Of a stretch of DNA of 36,810 nt, positions 16,081 through 24,067 are shown piece by piece. The DNA lies in contig JAZFYD010000097.1 of NCBI GenBank assembly GCA_036443405.1, positions 1 to 36,810 of the forward strand, in the 5' to 3' direction. Position numbers and translations under genes: made by a program. Under the pieces are notes generated by a model, which was not told where the DNA came from, searched no databases, and saw only the letters and a list, made by a program, of their open reading frames with translations. Source of the DNA: JAZFYD01 sp036443405 (GTDB lineage: Bacteria > Planctomycetota > PLA2). The first letter of the stretch is position 1, and each line of letters opens with the position of its first letter.

Positions 16081-16776
16081 TTGCAGCAAAAAACGGCCGC
16101 TTCGGCCATCTTCGCGTTTTGTCTCTTAGTTCCGTTGAACCTCGCGCTCGCGAAAAAACCTGAATCGCCCACCCTCGCGGTGCCGTTCGGCGCCGTAGCC
16201 ACCCTCGACGGCGACATCGCCGCAGCGGAGTGGAAGGGGGCCGTGAAACTCGAGCTCGGCGGTTCCTCGATCCGCGCGCAGCACGACGGCAAGACGCTCT
16301 CGCTCGGCGTGCGCGGTGGCAGCGCGGGCTTCCTGTCGCTGTTCATCCGGCACAAGGAGCGCGTGTACGTGTTGCACGCGTCGGCGCGGCTCGGCACAGC
16401 GGTGTATGAGAAAAAGGGCGACCGCTTCGAGCTGAAGCGCGGATTCGAATACGAAAAGCCGTCGGACGAGTTTCTAAAGAGAGAGGGCTGGCGCGCCACG
16501 ACGATGAAACAGGGCAACCCCGTGATGGAGTGCCTCGTGGACCTGAAGAAATTCGGCGTGGATCCGGCCGCGAAGGACGCGAACGCGCGCACGCTGCGAG
16601 TTGCCGTTGTGCACGGGTTCCCGGGCATGCCGGGAGCGAAGGTGACCGCATGGCCGAAAAAACTCGGGGACGCCACCGGGAATCAGAAACTGATCCTCGG
16701 CCACACGCCGAGTTCGTTGGCATTTTCGTGCGATGCGTGGGCGACGCTCGTGATCGCCGTGCAGCCGAAGAAGTGA
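16081..16776 (+). CDS. Exported CBM9-like (carbohydrate-binding family 9 / DOMON-like) protein
   Basis: The start is uncertain. TTG 16081 has GGGAGA six bases upstream and leads straight into a signal peptide (KTAASAIFAFCLLVP...ALA), giving 231 residues. GTG 16060 or TTG 16036 would add up to 15 residues ahead of it. The mature N-terminus VATLDGDIAAAEWKGA has the LDG----EW signature of CBM9-like beta-sandwich domains, followed by the expected strand pattern IRAQHDGKTLSLGV. The domain usually binds sugars or haem in xylanase and cytochrome families. No catalytic domain is attached, so it is probably a periplasmic binding protein. It is upstream of msrA. Confidence 0.7.
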   Translation: MQQKTAASAIFAFCLLVPLNLALAKKPESPTLAVPFGAVATLDGDIAAAEWKGAVKLELGGSSIRAQHDGKTLSLGVRGGSAGFLSLFIRHKERVYVLHASARLGTAVYEKKGDRFELKRGFEYEKPSDEFLKREGWRATTMKQGNPVMECLVDLKKFGVDPAAKDANARTLRVAVVHGFPGMPGAKVTAWPKKLGDATGNQKLILGHTPSSLAFSCDAWATLVIAVQPKK

Positions 16777-16816
16777 CCTTCGCGGGTGCCGAGGCGCCCG
16801 GCGGGCAGCTAGCGTG

Positions 16817-16822
16817 TATTCT
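16817..16822 (+). promoter_or_regulatory. -10 box of msrA (leaderless type)
   Basis: TATTCT is followed by 6 nt and ATG 16829. It is the same hexamer and spacing as at the carbonic anhydrase gene. This favours ATG 16829 over the upstream GTG 16814. Confidence 0.55.
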
Positions 16823-16828
16823 TCGGCC

Positions 16829-17299
16829 ATGCAGATCGCCACGTTCGGCGCCGGTTGTTTCTGGGGGATCGAGGTCGCCTTTCGCAAACTCGACGGCGTG
16901 AGCGATGCCGTCGTCGGGTACACCGGCGGGCAGACCTGCGACCCGACGTACCCGGACGTTTGCACCGGCCGCACCGGTCACGCCGAGGTGGTGCGCGTGA
17001 CGTACGATCCCGAGCGCATCGACTACGGCGCGCTGCTCGATCTCTTCTGGAACGCGCACGATCCCACGCAGTTGAACCGGCAGGGCCCGGACTTCGGCAC
17101 CCAGTACCGGTCCGCGATCTTCTTTCACGACGCGGACCAGGAGGCCGCCGCGCTCGCGTCCAAGGCGGCGCTCGAGTCGTCCGGCTGCCACGCCCGTCCG
17201 GTCGTGACGACGATCGAGCCCGCGCCCGAGTTCTACCGCGCCGAGGAGTACCACCAGAGCTACCTCGCCAAACGCGGCCAGGACTCCTGCGGAATCTAG
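16829..17299 (+). CDS. msrA: Peptide methionine sulfoxide reductase A
   Basis: This 156-residue enzyme repairs S-methionine sulfoxide in proteins and protects against oxidants. The active-site motif GAGCFWG is at residues 7-13, with catalytic C10. VVGYTGG and the GHAEVVRVTYDP block are conserved family segments, as are FWNAHDPTQLNRQGPDFGTQYRSAIF and the EEYHQSYL end. Candidate resolving cysteines lie near the C-terminus (SGCH and DSCGI). No signal peptide is present with this start, so it is cytoplasmic. It faces the GH114 gene across a terminator hairpin. Confidence 0.95.
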   Translation: MQIATFGAGCFWGIEVAFRKLDGVSDAVVGYTGGQTCDPTYPDVCTGRTGHAEVVRVTYDPERIDYGALLDLFWNAHDPTQLNRQGPDFGTQYRSAIFFHDADQEAAALASKAALESSGCHARPVVTTIEPAPEFYRAEEYHQSYLAKRGQDSCGI

Positions 17300-17332
17300 C
17301 GCGCTACACTCTCGGCGTGCTCGACTGGCTAC

Positions 17333-17381
17333 GAAAAAGGGCGGGCCGGCCACCGCTGCTCACGGAATCGCCGGCCCACCC
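17333..17381 (-). terminator. Intrinsic terminator of the GH114 operon
   Basis: Read on the minus strand, GGGTGGGCCGGC (17381-17370) pairs with GCCGGCCCGCCC (17350-17339), with one mismatch, and is followed by TTTTTCG. On the plus strand the hairpin lacks a T tract but could still slow polymerase leaving msrA. Confidence 0.75.
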
Positions 17382-17406
17382 AGGAGAGAGCGCAGCCCGG
17401 ACCTGA

Positions 17407-18309
17407 TCAGTAGTTGATGAGCTCGTCGAGTGCGCGGTCCGGATCCGCGGGATACCCAAGAATTGTGAAGGCCTGGTCGGCCAGTGTGTCGAAGTATTCG
17501 TCGAGCGTGGCCTGAAGATCCACGTACTCGATGTTGAGCACGAGCTTGCCGGCGTCGGAGAACTGCTCGAGCTTTGCAAGCCGGTACGCCTGGTCCTCGG
17601 GGCTCCAGAAGTTGTAGAAGAGGCTCTCGACGTTGACGGCGTCGATGTCATCGAGGTAGTTGTTGCGCCACGTCGTCGACGCGTCGTCGAGCATCGCGAG
17701 GCCGTTGTTGGCTGCGACGACGAAGTGCTCGCCATGCGCCGCGCGCGCGTACTCGGCGGTCTTGCGCACGAGCTTCGCCATGCGATCCGCGGCGCGGACG
17801 GGGTCCTCGCCCTGGAGGTACCAGAACCAGTAAGCATCGACCGTGTCGAGCCAGACGCCGTCGAAACCCGCGTCCAGAATGCGATCGAGGTGCGGCTGAA
17901 CGACCTTGCTCCAGAAGCGCTTCTTCCAGTACTTGGCCTTGAACGCGCCGGGCCAGTTCGGATTCTCCGGACCGATGAAACCGGGTTTGCCCGTTTTCCA
18001 CTTCGACTGCCAGTAGAAGCGGAAGTCGGAAAGTTCGCCGAGGGGCAGGTACGCGAGCACCAGTTTTCCGGAGTCGCGAACGCGCTTGATCTCCGCGTGC
18101 GTGTACGCGGTCGCGTCCGTGCCGTCGCGCGAGTAGTCGACGACGACCATGTCGTACGTCGAGTCGACCAACTCATCGATGTCGGCGCTCTGAAGCTGGA
18201 CCGCGTAGCTCTGGACCCAGGAGAGATCCTCACGACCGTTCAAGGCCGCGAGGCTGGGCAAACAAAACGCCGCCACTAGCAACAGGCAAGGCCACAGTGC
18301 ATGTCTCAT
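17407..18309 (-). CDS. GH114-like (TM1410-type) exported glycosidase
   Basis: This 300-residue protein has a signal peptide (1-21, ending SLA). The mature TIM-barrel pattern fits the glycoside hydrolase 114 / TM1410 group (endo-alpha-1,4-polygalactosaminidase-like): MVVVDYSRDG, LAYLPLGELSDFRFYW, FDGVWLDTVDAYWFW with the barrel-end aspartate, FVVAANNG, VNVESLFYNFW and VLNIEYVD. The Asp and Glu at the ends of these strands are the likely catalytic pair. The family degrades galactosamine-containing exopolysaccharide; the substrate here is inferred. AGGAGG lies just upstream of the ATG, and the ATG overlaps the upstream lipoprotein stop as ATGA, so the two genes are one operon. Confidence 0.8.
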   Translation of the reverse strand: MRHALWPCLLLVAAFCLPSLAALNGREDLSWVQSYAVQLQSADIDELVDSTYDMVVVDYSRDGTDATAYTHAEIKRVRDSGKLVLAYLPLGELSDFRFYWQSKWKTGKPGFIGPENPNWPGAFKAKYWKKRFWSKVVQPHLDRILDAGFDGVWLDTVDAYWFWYLQGEDPVRAADRMAKLVRKTAEYARAAHGEHFVVAANNGLAMLDDASTTWRNNYLDDIDAVNVESLFYNFWSPEDQAYRLAKLEQFSDAGKLVLNIEYVDLQATLDEYFDTLADQAFTILGYPADPDRALDELINY

Positions 18310-19097
18310 TTCGCGCCTCCTGATTGGTGCTTGCGGTAGCCCAGGAAGGCCCCCACAAGCGCGACGAGTATGCCGAACGTTTCGGCATTGTTGCGAAGAC
18401 CAGGTGCCGCCGCTACTTCGGCGATGACCTTCGCCTCGACGTTCGCCTCGGCAACGATCTCGGTCCGCGCAACGGCTTCGCGAGCGTCGATTTTCTTATC
18501 GATCATGATGCGCACCTCCGCCGTCGTCGGGAGCGCCCCTATCGCGGTGTTGGTCCCGGTCTGACGGCTGTCGGACTCGCCACGGAGGCGGTCGTCGTCC
18601 TTCGCCTTGGAATTGGCGGTGGACTCGATGCCCACCAAGCGCGCCTTGTGCGCGGCCAAATCCGAGGCCAACAGCACTCGCTGGACTTTGAGACTTGTCG
18701 AGAGCCCCGCACGGGTCGCTGCCGCCTTCTCAATATCCTCAGCCGCCTTCTCAATATCCTTAGCCGCCTTCTCAATATCCTTAGAGAGTGCCCGGCGCCC
18801 CTTGACCCCCGTAGCGACCGCCGCAGCTACCGCGTCTAGCGCCTTAGCCATCTCTTTGATCTTGACGTCGGTGGCGGTCTTGAGGGAAGCGAGCGCGACC
18901 TGAGCAGAAAGAGAATTGGTTACGACCGCGGCCGCTTGTTCCTCGAATTGCTCGTGCAACTTGTCCAGCTTCTCGGTTTGTGTTGCGTTGGTCGCGCAGC
19001 CAGCGAGCAGTAGTAGCGCGAGAAGAACCCGCCGCCGCTTACCCGAAGTGGGCGGGCCCGGAGGACGGATTTCTAAGCCACGGTGCCATCTTTTCAT
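18306..19097 (-). CDS. Coiled-coil lipoprotein with C-terminal membrane segment
   Basis: The start is ATG 19097, which has GAGGAGG upstream; the longer frame to 19142 lacks a ribosome site. It gives 263 residues. A basic leader precedes a lipobox (LLALLLLAGCAT, lipidated cysteine near 34). The body is a long alpha-helical coiled coil with three near-identical heptads KDIEKAA / EDIEKAA (coded at about 18722-18785) and Lys/Ala/Glu-rich flanks. One hydrophobic segment close to the end (TFGILVALVGAFLGY) should cross the membrane. It may span the periplasm from outer to inner membrane. It is translated just ahead of the GH114 enzyme. No family is recognised. Confidence 0.75.
   Translation of the reverse strand: MKRWHRGLEIRPPGPPTSGKRRRVLLALLLLAGCATNATQTEKLDKLHEQFEEQAAAVVTNSLSAQVALASLKTATDVKIKEMAKALDAVAAAVATGVKGRRALSKDIEKAAKDIEKAAEDIEKAAATRAGLSTSLKVQRVLLASDLAAHKARLVGIESTANSKAKDDDRLRGESDSRQTGTNTAIGALPTTAEVRIMIDKKIDAREAVARTEIVAEANVEAKVIAEVAAAPGLRNNAETFGILVALVGAFLGYRKHQSGGAK
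18722..18785 (-). repeat. Three tandem 21-nt repeats inside the coiled-coil gene
   Basis: The plus strand shows GCCTTCTCAATATCCT(c/t)A repeated with a 21-nt period. Each unit codes one heptad (K/E-DIEKAA). The near-identical nucleotides imply recent expansion by slippage or recombination. Confidence 0.8.
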
Positions 19098-19338
19098 CTC
19101 AGCCTCCTCTCCATACCAGCTCTCGATGGACCCATTGCACAAAAGGTCGTGTCACACGGCAATGGCCACGGCAGCGCGCGCCGCCCCGATTTGAGACATG
19201 CACTTTTTGCACCGCATGGGGCGCGTCTTCAGGGGCCGCGGCTTGGGTCGCCTTGTGGGCCGCGCTCAGCGCGTAGGCGCCCGAGGTGGCAGCACAGGAA
19301 CGCGGCCGATCGCAAGCGGCCGCATGGCGATGAGGTGT
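19098..19338. other. Leader and intergenic region upstream of the lipoprotein operon
   Basis: No gene is supported here. A very short minus-strand frame (ATG near 19217) would give a 21-residue peptide starting MRCKKCM, with a CxxC, but it lacks support. The promoter of the lipoprotein operon should lie here, yet no convincing -35/-10 pair is seen. Confidence 0.3.
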
Positions 19339-19519
19339 TGGCTCCAACGACGTCAACCGTTGGGCAAGGGACAACCGGGACGGCGCGCCACCATCTCAGA
19401 CGCTACGAACGAGTGGCTCCAACGGCGTCAGCCGTTGGGCAAGAATCATCGCGGCTCCAACGGCGTCAGCCGTTGGGCGAGAATCATCGTGGCTCCAACG
19501 GCGTCAGCCGTTGGGCAAG
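19339..19519. repeat. Array of four palindromic units, three at a 38-bp period
   Basis: Units at 19339-19368 (variant), 19414-19443, 19453-19481 and 19491-19519. Each contains CCAACGGC-GTCA-GCCGTTGG, a perfect 8-bp stem with a 4-nt loop; the first unit has a 6-bp stem. Units 2 to 4 are separated by a constant 9-nt AATCATCG(C/T). The array ends 8 nt from the stop codon of the acyl-CoA ligase gene, so it is transcribed at its 3' end. A sister palindrome lies at 31837-31856. Confidence 0.85.
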
Positions 19520-19527
19520 CATTGCTC

Positions 19528-21078
19528 TCACCCGCGCAGCTTGAAGCGTTGGATCTTGCCGGTTGCGGTCTTGGGCAGCTCCGTGACGAACGCGATGCGC
19601 CGGGGCCGTTTGTACGAGGCCATCTTCTCGCGGCTGTATTCGATCAGCGCCGCCGCGAGCGCGTCGTCCGCGGAGACACCTTCCTTGGTCACCACGAACG
19701 CCACCGGTTTCACGAGATCCGCGCTGTCGCGTTCGCCGACCACCGCGCACTCGAGCACCGCTTCGTGGGAGATGAGGGTGCTCTCGACCTCGACGGGTGA
19801 CACCCAGATGCCGCCGACCTTGAGCATGTCGTCACTGCGGCCGGCGTGCCAGTAGTACCCATCCTCGTCGCGGTAGTACTTGTCGCCGGTCACGAGCCAC
19901 TCGCCACGGAACGTGCGGCGGCTCTGTTCGAAAAGATGCAGGTAGTTGAGCGCCGACGTCTCGCCGCGCACCCAGAGGTTGCCGATCTCGCCCTGCGGCA
20001 CCTCGGTGCCGTCGTCGCCGCTCAGCCGGACTTCGTAACCCGGGAACGGCTTGCCGCTGCTGCCGGGCCGGATGTCGGCGGGGCGATTGGACAGGAAGAT
20101 GTGGTAGTTCTCGGTGGACCCGATGCCGTCGATGATGTCGAGGCCGGTCGCCTGTTTCCAGCGCTGCCAGAGCGGCGCGGGAAGCGCTTCGCCCGCGGAC
20201 ACGCAGATGCGCAGCGACGAGAGGTCGTACTTCTCCTGGAAGCCCTCCATCGCGAGTGTGGCCGCGTAACCGGTCGGCGCGTTGTAGAGGATCGTCGGTT
20301 TGAATCGGTCCACCGTGCCGAGGACGTTGTCGACGATGCGCGGCGGGCCGGACAGCAACACCGCGCTCGCGCCCGCGTACCAGGGGAAGATCAGGTTGCC
20401 GCCGGTGCCGAACGTGAAGAACAGCTTGGCGCCCGCGAACGTGCGGTCGTTTTCCGTGATGCCAAGGATGTTCTGGCCCCAGAGCTGCGCGGTCAGCGGA
20501 AGGTCCTTATGCGCGTGCGGGATGCCCTTGGGTTCGCCGGTCGTGCCGCTCGAGTAGTTGAGGCAGCAGATGTCGTCGCGATGCGTGGGGGCCGCCGCCA
20601 ACTCGGGCGACGCGTCGCCGATCCAGTTCGCGAACGAGAGGTCGCCCTCGTGTTTGGCGTCGCCGATGACGACGACGTGCTCGAGAAACGGAAGCGCTTC
20701 GGCGCGGATCTCGGCGACCCGCTCGCGCAGCGCCTCGTGCACGATCAGGACGCGGGCGCGGCTGTCCTTGAGCATGTGCTCGTACTCGCCCGGTGTCAGA
20801 AGCGTATTGAGGCCGAGCGCCACACCGCCGATCTTGATGGTGCCAAAATAGCTCGTGACCCACTCGACGCTGTCCAGCGCCAAGATCGCGACACACTCGC
20901 CGAAGTGGATGCCGAGGCCCTTGAGCGCGTTGCCGACCCGGTTGGCCTCCGACGAGATCTCGCCGAAGGTCGCTTCGCGTTCCACGGAGAGCAGCGCGGT
21001 CTTGTGCGCGCGCCGCGCCAGGTTGCGCTCGAGGATGTCGACAGCGTTGTAGTAAAGCGGCAGGTCCGCGGCCTTCAT
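19528..21078 (-). CDS. Benzoate-CoA-ligase-family acyl-CoA synthetase
   Basis: This 516-residue ANL-superfamily enzyme activates a carboxylic acid with ATP and transfers it to CoA. Core motifs: A3 phosphate loop YSSGTTGEPKG (175-185), A5 GIGSTENYH, A7 GDKYYRDEDGYYWHAGRSDD, A8 LKVGG and A10 PKTATGKIQRF with catalytic lysine K508. ILYNAPTGYA and the STENYHIF substrate region place it in the benzoate-CoA ligase branch, but a short or branched acid cannot be excluded. GGGAG lies upstream of the ATG. It is a single-gene unit with no adjacent aromatic-degradation genes; the palindromic array follows its stop. Confidence 0.87.
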   Translation of the reverse strand: MKAADLPLYYNAVDILERNLARRAHKTALLSVEREATFGEISSEANRVGNALKGLGIHFGECVAILALDSVEWVTSYFGTIKIGGVALGLNTLLTPGEYEHMLKDSRARVLIVHEALRERVAEIRAEALPFLEHVVVIGDAKHEGDLSFANWIGDASPELAAAPTHRDDICCLNYSSGTTGEPKGIPHAHKDLPLTAQLWGQNILGITENDRTFAGAKLFFTFGTGGNLIFPWYAGASAVLLSGPPRIVDNVLGTVDRFKPTILYNAPTGYAATLAMEGFQEKYDLSSLRICVSAGEALPAPLWQRWKQATGLDIIDGIGSTENYHIFLSNRPADIRPGSSGKPFPGYEVRLSGDDGTEVPQGEIGNLWVRGETSALNYLHLFEQSRRTFRGEWLVTGDKYYRDEDGYYWHAGRSDDMLKVGGIWVSPVEVESTLISHEAVLECAVVGERDSADLVKPVAFVVTKEGVSADDALAAALIEYSREKMASYKRPRRIAFVTELPKTATGKIQRFKLRG

Positions 21079-21190
21079 CGGCAGGTCTCCCGGTGGTGTC
21101 CGTTCCGACCAGGAACGGGAGCGCCAAGCCTACGGGCTGGACACGCTGCGGGCAACCGCATCCGTGCACCGTCTGGGATCATGTCGGGCG

Positions 21191-22300
21191 ATGCCCAAAT
21201 CCGTGCAGCGCGTACCCGCGCAACCGTTCAAGGATCAGATCGACCGGGCCGCCGTGCGCCGCGTCGGCGATGCCGTCGCCGGAGTGTGGCCGGAGTTCGC
21301 GCGGGACCGCTTTGTGCGCCGTGTGACGCGCGACCTGGCGGACCTCGAACTCAAGGCGCGGGTCGATCGGATCATCGACGTGCTCGCGGAGGAGTTGCCG
21401 TCCTCCATGAACCGGGCGGGGCCGATCCTCGCCGGCGCGGCCGGGTCGCTCTCCGGTTTTGACGCTTGGGCGCTGACGGACTACGTCGGCCGGCACGGGG
21501 TCAGCGAATTCGAGCCCTCCATGCGCGCGCTGAAGAAGCTCACGGTCTCGTTCACCGCGGAGTTCGCGATCCGTCCGTTTCTGATCGAGCACACCGACCG
21601 GACCCTCGCGCGGCTTGCGAAGTGGACCAACGACAGGAGCGAACACGTCCGTCGGCTGGTGTCCGAGGGGACGCGGCCGCGCCTGCCGTGGGCGACGAGG
21701 TTGCCGGAATTCCAGCGCGAGCCCGCACCCGTGATCGAGTTGCTCGAGAAGCTCAAGGACGATGCGTCGGAGTACGTCCGCCGGTCGGTGGCCAACAACC
21801 TCAACGACATCGCCAAGGACCATCCCGATCTCGTGATCGACGTCGCCACGCGCTGGTCCGAAGGTGCGGGCGAGGAGCGCCGCCGCCTCGTGAAGCACGC
21901 GTGCCGCACGCTGATCAAGGCCGGTCACCCGGATGTGTTCGCGGTCCTGGGTTTCACCGCGCGGCCGAAGGTCGCGGTGCGCGGGCTGGCGGTCTCTCCC
22001 AAGCGCATCCGGTTGGGCGATTCCGTCGCGTTCCGGTTCGAGTTGGTGTCGGGCGCGCGCCGGCGGCAGAAGATCGTGATCGACTACGCGGTGCACCACG
22101 TGAAGAAAAACGGAAAGACGACGCGCAAGGTGTTCAAGCTGACCGAGCGCACTTTGGCGCCCGGCGAGGCGATCGCGATCGATCGGAGTCACAGCATCCG
22201 ACGCATCACGACGCGAACGTACTACTCCGGAACGCACACGGTCGAGGTGCTGGTCAACGGCGAGGCGCGGGCGCGGGCCGATTTCGAGCTGCGCGTGTGA
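21191..22300 (+). CDS. alkC: AlkC-like DNA alkylation repair glycosylase
   Basis: This 369-residue protein starts at ATG 21191 (GTG 21164 is an alternative). It removes alkylated bases from DNA by a HEAT-like-repeat fold, as in AlkC and AlkD. The block FTAEFAIRPFLIEH, then HVRRLVSEGTRPRLPW, then YVRRSVANNLNDIAKDHP matches the family. The C-terminal 100 residues (LAVSPKRIRLGDSVAFRFEL... to ARADFELRV) form an Ig-like beta domain. That domain separates AlkC from AlkD, where it is absent. The gene is convergent with the next one, with a single base between stops. Confidence 0.82.
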   Translation: MPKSVQRVPAQPFKDQIDRAAVRRVGDAVAGVWPEFARDRFVRRVTRDLADLELKARVDRIIDVLAEELPSSMNRAGPILAGAAGSLSGFDAWALTDYVGRHGVSEFEPSMRALKKLTVSFTAEFAIRPFLIEHTDRTLARLAKWTNDRSEHVRRLVSEGTRPRLPWATRLPEFQREPAPVIELLEKLKDDASEYVRRSVANNLNDIAKDHPDLVIDVATRWSEGAGEERRRLVKHACRTLIKAGHPDVFAVLGFTARPKVAVRGLAVSPKRIRLGDSVAFRFELVSGARRRQKIVIDYAVHHVKKNGKTTRKVFKLTERTLAPGEAIAIDRSHSIRRITTRTYYSGTHTVEVLVNGEARARADFELRV

Positions 22301-22301
22301 G

Positions 22302-22616
22302 CTACCGTTCGTCGACCGGTTTGAACTCGGCGTCGACCACGGGATCCGCGTCGGCCTGCGGGGGCTGCGACTCGGCCGGTGCCGGACCCGTGTACGGCGT
22401 AGCCACTCCCTGACGCCGCATGCGCTCGAGCTTCTTGCGCAGCCACCACCTGATCACCGGCGCCGCGATGATCGCGATCCCGGCCACCGCGAGGAACACG
22501 ATGAAAGACAGCGCCGCGGGTGCGATGAGCCCGGCGAGCAGTAGGACCCCGAGGATCGACTCCCCGAGGGTGGGCTTTCTGCCGGCCGTGCGTTGAATGA
22601 AGATGCGTTGGGTCAT
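22302..22616 (-). CDS. Small membrane protein, unknown
   Basis: This 104-residue protein has two adjacent hydrophobic segments (about 20-38 and 40-54, SILGVLLLAGLIAPAALSF and VFLAVAGIAIIAAPV). A basic stretch WLRKKLERMRRQG follows, then a Pro/Ala/Asp-rich cytoplasmic tail. A -10-like TACTAT lies 17 nt upstream of the ATG. No family is recognised. It is convergent with the alkC gene. Confidence 0.6.
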   Translation of the reverse strand: MTQRIFIQRTAGRKPTLGESILGVLLLAGLIAPAALSFIVFLAVAGIAIIAAPVIRWWLRKKLERMRRQGVATPYTGPAPAESQPPQADADPVVDAEFKPVDER

Positions 22617-22689
22617 GTGGTGGTAGGAGCCCCATAGTATCTCGCGTTGCGCAAGCCTCTCTGCTCCGTCCCGAGAACCCGCGACGCCG

Positions 22690-23985
22690 CTATTTCACGA
22701 CCAACCGCTCGATCGAGCTCACCTCGACCACGCCACGTTCGACGCTGATGCCGACGGCGCCGTTTTCCGTACCGAGGCCGTCGGCTTCGAGCATCTTCAA
22801 CCCGTCGATCCAGACGGTGCCGTGGCCGCCCTTGTTTTCGAACACGACGTCGATCCAGCGGCCGGGCAGGATGTGATACGGCGCCTGTTTCTTCACGCCG
22901 CCGCCGGGGCCAACGCGGACCAGATACGCCATCCAAGTAGCGAGGATCGCCTCATTGGCCGTCGTTGCGGTCCGGTTGAGGCGGATCTGGATCGCGTTGC
23001 CCGAAACGAGGCGCAGCCGCACGCGCACCGCGGTGTCCTGAAACCCCTCCTGGCTGTGCATGCGATGCCACGCACCGTCGGTGGCGCCGACGATCAGTTT
23101 TTTCTGAACGCGCCAACTCTGGGGATGTTCGAGGTTCCAGCCGTTGAGCGAGCGGCCGTCGAACAGGGAGACGCGTTTGGCCTTTTGAAGTTTAGCCGGT
23201 AGCCGGTGTGCATCGCCGAAGCCGAAGCGTGCGAGGAGCTTCTTCTCCGTGTCCGTCCGCACTTTGAGCTTTCCGAGCCACGGCCACCATTCGCTCTCCA
23301 GGGTCGCGAAGCTCTTGCCCAAGCGTCCCTCGCATTCGAGGCAGTTCACATAGAGCGACTTGACCTTCTCCATGCCGTAGCGATCGATCAGAAAACCCAT
23401 GAACGTTCCCGCGACGTGATACGGGTGTACGCCTGGCGGCGCTCCCTCCGGAAAGGTACGCCGCAGCGGGACGAGCCGCGGGATGCGCCCGATGCGGTAC
23501 GCGATCGCGGTGTAGTCGTTGATCGCGATGCCGTTGTCTTCTTCTTGCAGCGTGGTCGCGAGGCCCTCGACGAACAACGGTCCCGGATCGACATGATCGT
23601 CCCCCTTGGGAATCTGCAGCGCGAAGATGTGCACCATCTCGTGGGCGTCGTCGTAGTCGTGCGCCTGGTGGATGCTGCTCGTGCCCGTCGAGAACGCGGC
23701 CGCCTTGCTGCCGGTAAACGCCTGCATCTCGCTCATGTCTTTGTAGAGAAAGATCCGGATGCGCCCGCGGTACTTCATGCGCATCGCCTTCTCGAGGTAG
23801 CGAAAAAACCCGAGGTTCCGTTGCACGTCGGCCTTGAGCGTCGGCGCGTCGAGTGAAGCCGCGTCGTAGTGAAAAATCAGCGGGCCTTCCTCGTGCACCG
23901 CGGTCAGCTTGGGCAGAACCTTGTGATCCACCGGCGCGAACTCCGGCGGTTGCGACACGAGCAACAGGATCAGTCCGGCGAGCAT
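22690..23985 (-). CDS. Exported HExxH metallopeptidase-like protein fused to DUF1080
   Basis: This 431-residue protein starts at ATG 23985, set by the -10 box 6 nt upstream; the longer frame upstream overlaps the divergent gene. A short hydrophobic leader is followed by a gluzincin-like domain: DAHEMVHIFALQ with H115, E116 and H119, and LFVEGLATTLQ, whose E140 is the likely third zinc ligand. Residues about 275-431 are a DUF1080 (3-keto-disaccharide hydrolase-like, concanavalin-type) domain, with VSLFDGRSLNGWN and GTVWIDG. DUF1080 often binds or cuts glycosides in Planctomycetes. The combination with a peptidase-like domain is unusual. Confidence 0.8.
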   Translation of the reverse strand: MLAGLILLLVSQPPEFAPVDHKVLPKLTAVHEEGPLIFHYDAASLDAPTLKADVQRNLGFFRYLEKAMRMKYRGRIRIFLYKDMSEMQAFTGSKAAAFSTGTSSIHQAHDYDDAHEMVHIFALQIPKGDDHVDPGPLFVEGLATTLQEEDNGIAINDYTAIAYRIGRIPRLVPLRRTFPEGAPPGVHPYHVAGTFMGFLIDRYGMEKVKSLYVNCLECEGRLGKSFATLESEWWPWLGKLKVRTDTEKKLLARFGFGDAHRLPAKLQKAKRVSLFDGRSLNGWNLEHPQSWRVQKKLIVGATDGAWHRMHSQEGFQDTAVRVRLRLVSGNAIQIRLNRTATTANEAILATWMAYLVRVGPGGGVKKQAPYHILPGRWIDVVFENKGGHGTVWIDGLKMLEADGLGTENGAVGISVERGVVEVSSIERLVVK

Positions 23986-23991
23986 GGGGGC

Positions 23992-23997
23992 ACCGTA
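23992..23997 (-). promoter_or_regulatory. -10 box of the HExxH/DUF1080 gene (leaderless type)
   Basis: TACGGT on the minus strand, 6-nt spacer GCCCCC, then ATG 23985. It is back to back with the promoter at 24056-24061. Confidence 0.5.
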
Positions 23998-24055
23998 GCA
24001 GAGGACGCGGTTCGTTCCGTAGCGCTTGGCGTTTTGTTTGCGCAGGCGAGCGCGG

Positions 24056-24061
24056 TAGGGT
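24056..24061 (+). promoter_or_regulatory. -10 box of the NmrA-like gene (leaderless type)
   Basis: TAGGGT is followed by a 6-nt spacer and ATG 24068. A TTGTTT lies 16 nt upstream and may act as a weak -35. Confidence 0.5.
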
Positions 24062-24067
24062 GGCGCG

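Noticed and set aside
19339..19519. Regular repeats resembling a CRISPR array
   Set aside because: The spacers between units are a constant 9 nt of the same sequence and the unit itself is a palindrome. There are no cas genes.
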